A stretch of DNA of 10,547 nt from Oligoflexia bacterium (GTDB lineage: Bacteria > Bdellovibrionota > UBA1018). The position numbers and the translations under genes were made by a program. Positions 1 to 8,100 of the stretch are shown in pieces. The notes under the pieces were generated by a model, which saw only the letters and a program-made list of their open reading frames with translations, did not search any database and was not told the origin of the DNA. The stretch's first letter is position 1; the number at the start of each line of letters is the position of its first letter. The DNA is taken from NCBI GenBank assembly GCA_025352185.1, contig JANXTV010000310.1, positions 1-10,547 on the forward strand, given 5' to 3'.

Positions 1-840
1 CTCCTCCGTGAAATAAAATGGCTGCTTCAATTGATTTTGCTCTTCCATCATGTAACAAATAATAACTTCCTCCCTGAGAATTTTTAGATAATCCCAGCCC
101 CCAAAGTGCTGGCGTTCTCCATTCAGATGTTCTGGCCGAACCTTCGGTATATCCATCATCCAGGTCATTTCCCATGTCGTGCAAAAGAAGATCTGTGTAT
201 GGAGAAAAAGTTTTATTGGCTATAACTGAGATTTTATAATCTCCTGTTTTTAATTCTGATCTGTGACAACCTTCACAACCAACAGAGATAAAAATCGCTT
301 TGCCTGACTGTATTTCTGTTTTTTGTGGCTCACGTTGTATCGGAGCTTTCAAAGTCCGCAAATAAAAAACAACATTATGAATTGTTGCGTTACTTACTTC
401 TGCATCTGTTTTTTCATGCGAATAAGTATCTATAGATTCATAAGTGGAAGTAATTCCCATATCCTGGTTATAAGCATTAGCGGTCTGTTGCAGCAGATCA
501 TAAGCAGCGCCTTTTCTTCCGAACCTTCCCATGTGTTTGCCGTTTTGTTCGATGCTTTCTTTGCGGTAATCGCAATAGGACGGAGGATTCACCCAATTTG
601 GTATTCCGGAAATTCCGTCTCCGTTAGTATCGTAAGGATCTGCCATGGCAAGAATATCCGCGTCTGAAACAGCATCAAGAAAACCCAAGCCTGTATTTGC
701 AGGTGGAAGTAATTTGCTGCTGCTCGCACCAGCGGGTACCATTTCGGGGCGTTTGGGCCCTTGGGTTCGAATAAATGAGGACCGACTTGTTTTGCCTGAT
801 AAGACTTCTGCTGCAACATAGGGGACTGGATATATCTAAG
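1..840 (-). pseudogene. DUF1111 di-heme c-type cytochrome oxidoreductase, C-terminal part, 5'-truncated and frameshifted
   Basis: Reading the minus strand, one open frame runs from 748 to the window edge and matches the DUF1111 (di-heme thiol oxidoreductase/peroxidase-like) family throughout. It contains PPANTGLGFLDAVSDADILA, a calcium-loop-like DPYDTNGDG (about 610-640), DLLQQTANAYNQDMGI, FYLRTLKAPIQR, the heme-binding CEGCH (263-277), PYTDLLLHDMG, SEWRTPALWGLGL and LLHDGRA near the left edge. Upstream, the family-like stretch SPMLQQKSY (819 downward) lies in another frame. The two join if the G run at 746-749 had one more base, giving NAPEMVPAGASSSKLLPP. That upstream frame closes at a TAG (841-843), so the N-terminal portion, with the other heme site, is absent. 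Such proteins are periplasmic electron-transfer or oxidase enzymes. The segment is more AT-rich and uses AGA, TTA and ATA codons more than its neighbours. Family assignment is firm; whether it is a real pseudogene, a horizontally acquired fragment or an assembly artefact is open. Confidence 0.85.
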
Positions 841-902
841 CTAGGTCCGTTACGTCAACGAAGTTCATACTGTTTTTTCTAAGAATTACCGAATCCTGCG
901 TA

Positions 903-934
903 CGGTCCCGAATTCGGCTGCGAATTACGGACCG
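903..934. repeat. Imperfect inverted repeat in the intergenic region
   Basis: Two 14-base arms, CGGTCCCGAATTCG (903-916) and CGAATTACGGACCG (921-934), are complementary at 12 of 14 positions around a 4-base loop. A further GCGTA (898-902) / TACGC (943-947) pairing could extend the stem with a bulge. No T-run follows on either strand, so it does not look like a standard intrinsic terminator. It sits between the broken cytochrome gene and the lipoprotein gene. It could be an operator, a repeat element or a structured leader; the function is unknown. I see no convincing -35/-10 promoter pair in 841-1038. Confidence 0.5.
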
Positions 935-1024
935 GCACAAACTACGCGCTGCGTTAACTTGATCAATTTGCTGTGATTTTCGTCTTTCTCACGATTTACT
1001 CTGGGAACGCATTCGCTTTTTTCT

Positions 1025-1030
1025 GGGAGA
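1025..1030 (+). promoter_or_regulatory. Ribosome binding site deciding the lipoprotein start
   Basis: GGGAGA lies 8 bases before the ATG at 1039. This favours that start over the in-frame GTG at 973, which would add 22 residues ahead of an otherwise ideal lipoprotein signal peptide. Confidence 0.6.
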
Positions 1031-1038
1031 TCCGTTTC

Positions 1039-1380
1039 ATGCTGAACTCAATAAAAACCCGGCGAACCTTCGCCGCACTCCTCCTTTTCACTCTCTTCGG
1101 ATGCGGGACCGCCGAAATTGATCCCGCCGACAACGCGTGGATGCACGAAGGAATTGCTCCCGCGGAAGAAAAACTCGATACGTGTCGGGGCGCGGAGAAG
1201 GGCGTAATGCGCGTAAAACTCCGCGTTTCGCCGCTCGGAAATGTAACCGACATTGACTGGCTCGAGTACACGCTTTCGAAAAATGCACAGGCTTGTCACG
1301 AGATTGTTCTAAAGGGGCTCAAGTTCAAGCCGAAAAACCTTACGCGAATTGATCTCACTTTTTCTTACGTCTTTAAATGA
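1039..1380 (+). CDS. Small lipoprotein with AgmX/PglI-type (TonB-like) C-terminal domain
   Basis: From the ATG at 1039 the product is 113 residues. A positively charged start (residues 6-9, KTRR) and hydrophobic stretch end in the lipobox LFGC with Cys22, so the mature protein is a lipid-anchored polypeptide of about 92 residues. Residues 49-113 follow the AgmX/PglI C-terminal pattern: a first cysteine (Cys49), G-x-M-R-V-K-L-R-V-S-x-x-G-N-V-T, a second cysteine (Cys86, in QACHEIV), then LKFKP and a closing strand ending YVF. These domains have the TonB C-terminal fold and usually end longer proteins with an N-terminal membrane anchor and linker. Here the domain stands almost alone. The two cysteines may form a disulfide. 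The residue after Cys22 is Gly, not Asp, so outer-membrane delivery is possible by the usual sorting rule. The GT87 gene starts 10 bases downstream, probably in the same transcript. The fold call is by pattern; the function is unknown. Confidence 0.75.
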   Translation: MLNSIKTRRTFAALLLFTLFGCGTAEIDPADNAWMHEGIAPAEEKLDTCRGAEKGVMRVKLRVSPLGNVTDIDWLEYTLSKNAQACHEIVLKGLKFKPKNLTRIDLTFSYVFK

Positions 1381-1390
1381 ATCACTCCGA

Positions 1391-2563
1391 ATGAATATCG
1401 CCTCGCCACCGACTCCACGTTCGACGAAAATATTCTGGACGATCACCGCGCTATTCTTCGTTCTCTACTTAGTGCGGTCGTGGACGGCGGGCGATAATGA
1501 TTTTATCGCGTACTATAATGCGGGAGTGCGCGCGGCGGCGGGAGAATCTCCTTACCGACTCGAAGGTACGCCGTACCGCTACCTTCCGCTCACCGCATTC
1601 TTCTTCTCTCCGCTGACACTCCTTCCGTTTAAGTTCGCCCGAAGCCTATTTTTCGTGCTGAATTACGCCGCCGTAGTCGCAATTTACTTCGAAATTCGGA
1701 AGCGAACCGGGGACCTCGCGACTTTTCTCATCGCCTTACTTTTTTTCCGTTTCCATAATCACGACTTCGGAAATGCGCAGATAAATCCCCTCCTCCTTTG
1801 TCTTTTTTTCGCCTGGTGGAATTATCGAAGGCGATCGCTCCCGCTCCCAACCCTAGCGTTCGCACTTTTCGCGAGTTTTAAAATTATTCCATTCGCGTTC
1901 GGCCTGCCCCTCCTTTTCTTACGGCGCGGAAAGGAACTCATCTGGATCGGGCTATGGACGGTGACGTTAAATTTTCTCCCGATTTTTTTCTACGAGCGGG
2001 GTCCTCTCATTTTCGTCGATTGGTATAACCAGGCGAAAACGATTGGATATCCCGCAGTCATGCTCACAAACGTCCAGTCGCTCCAAAGCGCCCTCTGGTG
2101 GTGGCTCGACGGGAAAATGGACGTGTCCCTCTTCGGAATCCTCAGTCCGCTCCTCCAGCTCACGCTCCTCGTGGCCGTCGTATTCGCTTCGCCGAAATCG
2201 GCCCCGGGAGCCGCACCCGAGATTCGGCGGGAAAACTGGATGATCGCGAGCACTCTCGGCCTCACCGTACTGATTTCCCAGCTCGCGTGGAAGCATAACT
2301 ACCTCCAGTTTTTACCCCTCGTTTTTCTCTGGTTCCGCGAAGATCCGGGATTTCGGGCGCGGGAGACGCGCACCCTCTACGGGATCTTTCTCGGCGGGAT
2401 GGTGCTGATCCCGAGTCTACTTTCCGCGTGGGACCGAACGTTTTCCGATCACACCTACCTCATGGTTTGGGCCGGACTCGCCGTCCTTTTCGTCGGACTT
2501 AGATATTCCCGATCGAAAAGTGGAGCTGGTAACTATCTTCCCCACGTTGCGGCTCGGGATTAA
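1391..2563 (+). CDS. GT87 (DUF2029) polyprenyl-phosphate-dependent glycosyltransferase
   Basis: This is a multi-pass inner-membrane protein of about 390 residues, the usual length for family GT87. These GT-C fold enzymes transfer mannose or related sugars from polyprenyl-phosphate donors onto lipids or glycans on the outer face of the membrane. After the first membrane helix comes the family loop: DNDFIAYYNAGVRAA, then GESPY and YRYLPLTAFFFSPL, with the early Asp of the DF pair as the expected catalytic residue. Further family signatures are GNAQINPLLL, the K-I-I-P helix followed by paired arginines (LLFLRRG), NVQSLQSALWWWL and the late WKHNYLQFLPL. I chose the ATG at 1391, 10 bases after the lipoprotein stop. 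An ATG at 1349 would overlap that gene by 32 bases, and neither has a strong ribosome site. The 3' end overlaps the convergent barrel gene by 65 bases. The acceptor cannot be predicted from sequence. Confidence 0.88.
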   Translation: MNIASPPTPRSTKIFWTITALFFVLYLVRSWTAGDNDFIAYYNAGVRAAAGESPYRLEGTPYRYLPLTAFFFSPLTLLPFKFARSLFFVLNYAAVVAIYFEIRKRTGDLATFLIALLFFRFHNHDFGNAQINPLLLCLFFAWWNYRRRSLPLPTLAFALFASFKIIPFAFGLPLLFLRRGKELIWIGLWTVTLNFLPIFFYERGPLIFVDWYNQAKTIGYPAVMLTNVQSLQSALWWWLDGKMDVSLFGILSPLLQLTLLVAVVFASPKSAPGAAPEIRRENWMIASTLGLTVLISQLAWKHNYLQFLPLVFLWFREDPGFRARETRTLYGIFLGGMVLIPSLLSAWDRTFSDHTYLMVWAGLAVLFVGLRYSRSKSGAGNYLPHVAARD

Positions 2564-5186
2564 AGCCCAGATCAAAGTTCACGGAACCGACCGGCGACTT
2601 ATAATGGAGGCCGGCGCCCACGCCGTACCGATTTCCGCCGAGACTATAACCATCGAGTCGAAGGTGCGCTAAATCGATAAACGGGCCAAACTTCATACTG
2701 CCCGCAAACGGGAGATCTAGCTGGGCTCGGTAATTTACGTAGGTGAGACTCCCGCGAACCGCCGTACCCGTGTCGATAAAGATCGACTGTTCACGGAAAC
2801 CGCGGAGGCTACCGACGCCGCCGAGCGTGTACTGCTTAATCAACGGGATGGCGTAATCCGATCCCGAGGCTCCGGGCGGAGGTTTCGCGAGGTTATACTC
2901 GAGACCCGTTCGAAAACTTAAAAAGAGATCCATCCCTTTCGGGAGTGCGTAAAAGAGGTCACTCCGAAATTGAAACCGAGAGAAGGCGATTGGGGGACTG
3001 TTCGGGGGATCATTCTGGGAAAGGAATTCGGGACGCGCTAAATCCCACGAGACGGTCGTGTAAGTGCCCTTCGTCGGTGAAAGCGGATTATCACGCCGAT
3101 CAAGAATAAGGGTCGGAGTGATCGAACCGATGCGGAGGTGCTGGTTATCCGTCACTTGGTTTGCATTATACTGTTCGATCACCTCGAACGAGTAACCAAA
3201 CACTCCCGTGAGGCCGATACTTTTCCAAAGGGAGCGCTCCCAACTCAATTGGAGGGCGATCGTTTTCGCATCGAAGTTATTAAACTGGGTTCGCTCGAGA
3301 GAAATTCGCGGTCGGAAAGTCGTCTCTCCCCACGCAAACCACGGCCAAACGTACCCGAGAGAAATATTATACTCGACGAAGCAGTGATCGGAATTGGGGG
3401 CTTCGGCTTGTTGGGATGCGCTCGCGCAGAATTTATATCCGAATCCCGGAAACCGACGATTCGCCGCCCCGGCGAGCAGAACCGTGTGGTTATTTCCCCA
3501 GAGATTTGCGTACTGGATCTGACCAAAGACTCGGCCCCCGATGTCATCTCGGAGCCCGACCCCACCGGCGATCAGTCCCGGGGTCCCTTCCTCGACGGTA
3601 ATGCGAAGAATCTTACCGTCGGGGCGATCGGGGTCCGGAAAGGCTTTAATAGATGCGGTTGCGAAGACTCCGAGCCGCCGCAGTTTTGCTTCGGATCGAT
3701 ACCACTCGCGCTCGGAAAGAATTTCGCCCTCGCGAATATCTAATTCCCGAAGGACGGCTTCGGGTTTGGTCTTCTGAAGTCCGTCGATTTGAATCCTTGA
3801 AATCTTATATTGGACGCCCTCCTCAATCTCGAGGTGAATATCCGCAATCCGGTTTTCCTGGGCGTAGAGGACTAATTTTGCCGTTCCCTCGTTCTTAATT
3901 CGGATATCGAGGTAACCGCGATCACGGTAGTTCGCTTTCAGTTTCTCGAGACCCTCGTTTAAAGCGTAGAGATTCAGGGGCTTATTCGGTTCGTTCCCCA
4001 GGTAGCTCGAAATCTCCGTCGGCTTAAAAACGGTCAGCCCTTCGTAGTCGACCCGGTCTACTAGCGTCTGTTCCCCCTCGTAAACATAGATCACGAGATC
4101 CACGCGATCTCCTGAACTTCGGTAACTTCGGGAAATGGATACGAGCTTAGCCGCGAGGTATCCCTGAGATTTTAACCACTCGACTAAAACTTCGGCCGAC
4201 TTTTCGACATCTTTCGCGACGTAGTAGCCCCGGCCCACGGAAGGTGAAGCCATATCATTAAACTTATCGAGAAGCGTACCCTGGGCGAAAACCGAGTTGC
4301 CATCGAACTCGATTTTTTCGATCTCAACCCGCGGTCCCTCGGTAAAGGCGTAGGTCACTTTTCGTTTTTGGTTTTCTCGGTCCTCGAACGTGTAGACTTC
4401 GACCTTAATCTTATCGTACCCGAGCTTCCGGTACTCCTCTTCGAAACGGGAGCGCAGTCGTTCTACGTAATCCTGGCTAAATCCGAGGAGTCGCTGCTCG
4501 TCGACCCAAATCCCGAGCTGACTATTCGGGAACACCGTATTCCCTCGGTAACCGAAATCCACCCGGTCCCCGAGCGAAACCCGCACTTTCAGCGAAACCC
4601 ACCGGGCCGTCTTCGCAATGACTTCGGGAGTAAATCCATAATTTCCGGGGCTAACCGTTTCGACCACCGCTTCTTCCACCTTCGGAGAAAGGAAGTCATA
4701 GCCGGTCAGGGCGTCCTGAATCGATCGGTAGCCGTTCAGTAGTTTTTCTCGGTCGTAGAGATCCCCCGACTTCAGCCCGATCTTTCCGGGAACTCCCTCG
4801 AGCCGATCGTTCCAGTTCGGATTATCGAATGCGACTTCCACCGCCGCCACCCGTGAGGGAAGCCCTTCCGAGATAACGATTTCCAGTACGTTCTCGACTC
4901 GATTTCCCGGCTTCGAAAGTCGCTGCGTAATTCGAGAATCGATTTTTACCAACTCATATCCGGCCGCCCGGTAGAGTTCCTGGAGGTTTTTCGCGGTTTG
5001 GATCACTTTTGTTCGCTCGAGGCGTTCGCCGGGCGAGACCTCGATAATCTTCTCGAGGTCCTTTTGGTTAAATGCGCTCACGCCGAGTAAGTTAATCTCG
5101 TCGATCTCAATGCCCGGGGGAGCGGCCGGGGCCGCGAGAACCGAGAGGGGGTAAAGCGCGATGAGGATTGCGTAGAGCATCTTCAT
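2499..5186 (-). CDS. BamA/TamA-family (Omp85) outer-membrane protein with about six POTRA domains
   Basis: The product (895 residues) begins with a signal peptide (MKMLYAILIALYPLSVLA, cleavage near residues 18-19). It continues with six POTRA-like repeats at roughly 26-108, 113-205, 206-285, 286-371, 375-456 and 458-534; most start with a strand plus G-x-x-x-F and end near an acidic-glycine step such as VYEG or VEEG. The rest (about 536-895) is the 16-stranded barrel with DRRDNPLSPTKG (696-707) and the loop-6 motif GGVGSLRGF (789-797, the VRGF/Y equivalent). Omp85 proteins fold and insert outer-membrane proteins; BamA normally has five POTRAs and TamA three. Two cysteines (587, 602) flank what may be an outer loop. 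The C-terminal beta-signal (LHFSIGNI) ends in Ile, where Phe is usual. The start ATG overlaps the TamB stop as ATGA, implying translational coupling and a TamA-like role. A combined BamA/TamA function is possible. Confidence 0.94.
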   Translation of the reverse strand: MKMLYAILIALYPLSVLAAPAAPPGIEIDEINLLGVSAFNQKDLEKIIEVSPGERLERTKVIQTAKNLQELYRAAGYELVKIDSRITQRLSKPGNRVENVLEIVISEGLPSRVAAVEVAFDNPNWNDRLEGVPGKIGLKSGDLYDREKLLNGYRSIQDALTGYDFLSPKVEEAVVETVSPGNYGFTPEVIAKTARWVSLKVRVSLGDRVDFGYRGNTVFPNSQLGIWVDEQRLLGFSQDYVERLRSRFEEEYRKLGYDKIKVEVYTFEDRENQKRKVTYAFTEGPRVEIEKIEFDGNSVFAQGTLLDKFNDMASPSVGRGYYVAKDVEKSAEVLVEWLKSQGYLAAKLVSISRSYRSSGDRVDLVIYVYEGEQTLVDRVDYEGLTVFKPTEISSYLGNEPNKPLNLYALNEGLEKLKANYRDRGYLDIRIKNEGTAKLVLYAQENRIADIHLEIEEGVQYKISRIQIDGLQKTKPEAVLRELDIREGEILSEREWYRSEAKLRRLGVFATASIKAFPDPDRPDGKILRITVEEGTPGLIAGGVGLRDDIGGRVFGQIQYANLWGNNHTVLLAGAANRRFPGFGYKFCASASQQAEAPNSDHCFVEYNISLGYVWPWFAWGETTFRPRISLERTQFNNFDAKTIALQLSWERSLWKSIGLTGVFGYSFEVIEQYNANQVTDNQHLRIGSITPTLILDRRDNPLSPTKGTYTTVSWDLARPEFLSQNDPPNSPPIAFSRFQFRSDLFYALPKGMDLFLSFRTGLEYNLAKPPPGASGSDYAIPLIKQYTLGGVGSLRGFREQSIFIDTGTAVRGSLTYVNYRAQLDLPFAGSMKFGPFIDLAHLRLDGYSLGGNRYGVGAGLHYKSPVGSVNFDLGFNPEPQRGEDSYQLHFSIGNI

Positions 5187-8100
5187 TTAAATCGTTTTTG
5201 AACCTTTAAGTCGACTCCGAACGAGTTTCGCTTTGGATCTTCGGCCGTCGCTCCCTCGATACTTTCCCAAACTCCGATTACGGAGAGTCCGTTCGTTACG
5301 TTCACTTCGGCGTTCACTTGGCGCTGAATCGAAGTTCCGACGCCGACGGTACTCCCTGCGGAAACTTCGAATCGCTTCCCGAACTGTCGTTTAATCACAA
5401 TTTTCGGCGCCGTGCTCGAATCGGTCGTCGAGGTTCGCGAGAAAACGCTCGTGCCCGTCCGGTCGTCGACGGCTTCGTTAATTCCGATCTGGAGTCCGGT
5501 CTTCGCTTGAACCTCCCGATTAAAATCGAGGGAATGGAGCACCAAGGACGCCGCTTCGCCTTGTTCGTAGGCCGAACGATCGTTCGACCGGAACTTTCGA
5601 CTTTCATCTCCCGTTACTCCGAGGGCCAGAAGGTTCAGGATCTCGGGCTCCGGTAAAGGCGGATTCGAGGAGAATTCAAATTTCTGGCTATCGAATCGGC
5701 CGGTAGCGAAAAGCTGAATCCGCCGATTTGCGACCTCGGTGAAAGCCAGAACCTCGAATCGTGGATTCAAGACGGTCGGGTTATCGAATTCCATCACTCC
5801 GTTTTGGATTTGGAAACTTCGATCCTTAAAGAGAATCTTACCCTGGACGGCGGTAACGGTACCGAGCGGTTTCGGATTATCGATATTCCCGATAATACGC
5901 AGGTCCCCTTTAGCTTCGACGTCCATCAATTCGTTCTGCACGATGATGTTCCCCGGCGCGGCGACCGCAATATCGAGGCGAAACAACGGTATGGCCGTAG
6001 ACGACGAGGCGGTGGAAGGCGGTAGGTACTGTACCGACCGCAGGCCCGGACCCCGACCAGTGGCTATTTTTTCACGGCTGATAGCGTTCTCGAGAAGTAC
6101 TTTCCCCCCGACGAGATACGGCCGCGAATCACCCGTAATATCGAGTTTCCCCCGCACCTTCGCGACCTGAAAGGGATAGACCTTAAGCTTATTCCCGTTC
6201 AGTCCCATGGCGAGATCAAACGTCGGCCATTTCGTAAGGAAGAAATCGATCGAACCGTCGAGCGTTGCCCGACCCGACGCCAGGTCCGACTCGAAGCTAT
6301 CTAGAAAAAGTTCGCCGTCTTGGAGATCAAATCCGCCTCCGATATTTTCAATCGGTGTTTCGATTCCCGTAATGCGAACCATACCGTTCGTTACGCTACC
6401 ACTGCCCGAAATACTTGGCGCCTTCAGGGTGCCGCCGATCTCGAGGTCGAGGTTCACCGTGCCGTCCGATTTCTCGATTGCTGAGGTGAAAAACTCGGCG
6501 ACCGAGAGGTCCATCTTTCCCCGGATCGAACCGGAAAGGTTACCGGAACTCGACCGCATCGCGAGCGTCGTGGTTCCTTCATCGCCCACGAGCCCGACGG
6601 CGGGCAGATTAAAGCTCCCGCGCTCAATCTTCATCTCGTACGGATGGTCGAGCCGAAACGAAGTACCCGATTTTTTTAGGACGTAGTCCGCTAGCTTTAC
6701 GGAACCGGACCCGACCTCGGCCTGACCGGAAAGAAAGTCAAGGCGATAGCTGCCAGTAAGTTTCCCGGCAAGATTTTCGTCCTGCATGAGCGCCGGATTC
6801 AGGAGGAGAATCGTCGGCGAAAAATCGAGTTCATCGGCACGCAAATCAACGAAACTTTCTTTACCGGGATTAAAATCATACAGCGCCTTCAGCGTGGCCT
6901 GATCACCGATCCCATTCCCTTCGATACGGGCTCGACCGTTTTTCGTATCGATCGTCAGGGCGGAGTCCGCAAATTTCTTCCCGCGGAGAACGAGATTCGT
7001 TAACCGAAGGTCGGTCTTCGACTCGACCGCTCCGGGCGGACCCTTGCCGACCGAATGCGCGCTCACGGTTCCGCGCAAGGGAATATCGAGACTCGCGATA
7101 CGGTCGATGTCACTCAGCGAAAAGTTTTCCGAGCTGATTTTCCAATCGTAGTTCGACTTCGCATCAAAACCGATCGAACCAAAAATTCGGCCCTGCCGCT
7201 TCGTTCCCTCGAAATCTGAAATAAAATATTTTCCACGGTCGTACCCGCCTACGAGGCGAACCTTAGAAAACCTTTCACCAAAGTATTCCCAACGATTACC
7301 GGTAATCGAAGCGTCGACCATCATTTCGCTGAGGGAAACTCCCCCGTAAACCCGCATAGAACCCTGCATCGCACCGGTTACGGATTTCGGAAACCACCAG
7401 AAGTCCTTCGTGAAATCGTCAAAAATGGATGCGAAGTCGTTAATGTTCCCGCCCGTGGGAATATCGACCTTGAAATCCATTTTATCTTTTTCGCCCAGGT
7501 CCATTTTCCCGTCGAGTCGGTAGCGCGTACGGCCCCGAATACATTCGAGCTTCTGGAAAAGGAGGGCAGAAGAAATATCGTCCCAAGTCACGCGCCCCCG
7601 GAACTCGCCGAAATTCATACTCAGGTATCGAAAATTATTAATCGATCCATCGAAGTCCATTTTTACGTCCGATGCCGGACCGTGAACTCGGATTGCGAGG
7701 GCGCCAGTCCCTTCGATCGGATTCTCCGCGAGGATGCCAAACTCTTTAAAGTCGACCGGCCCGCCACCGAGAATCTCGTAACTCGTTTTACCGGCATCGG
7801 AAATATTTATAGCGCCATCGACATTCAGGAGCGTCGACTTCATCCCGATGGTCATATTTTCGAATTTAACCGCGCTAGGAGTTACGGAAACTGGCCCTTT
7901 CAAGGTCGATTCCTTTACGTGGATAATCCGGCTCAGTTTCTTTTCTTTTCCGAGCCGCTGGTTATCGATTTGGAGTCCTTCGACTTTCCAATCCACTTCT
8001 CCCCGCACCTCGAAGGGGGAAGCCGCGGTTCCGGGCGTAAATTTTACCTTCGTTTCTCCCGTGACACGCCCGTCGAGCGAATAGAGTTCCTCCAGGAGTT

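Noticed and set aside
323..667. A 114-codon plus-strand open frame in the left segment
   Set aside because: Antisense to the well-supported DUF1111 reading frame; its sequence matches no known family.
973..1038. Longer start (GTG at 973) for the lipoprotein
   Set aside because: It would put 22 residues before a normal lipoprotein signal peptide, while the ATG at 1039 has a well-spaced GGGAGA.
841..1038. Promoter for the lipoprotein-GT87 pair, such as a TTGATC near 959
   Set aside because: No -10 box at proper spacing could be found; the match is no better than chance.
3138..3743. A 201-codon open frame on the plus strand
   Set aside because: It lies antisense to the Omp85 gene, has no recognisable domain or ribosome site, and is explained by the GC-biased codon use of the gene opposite.
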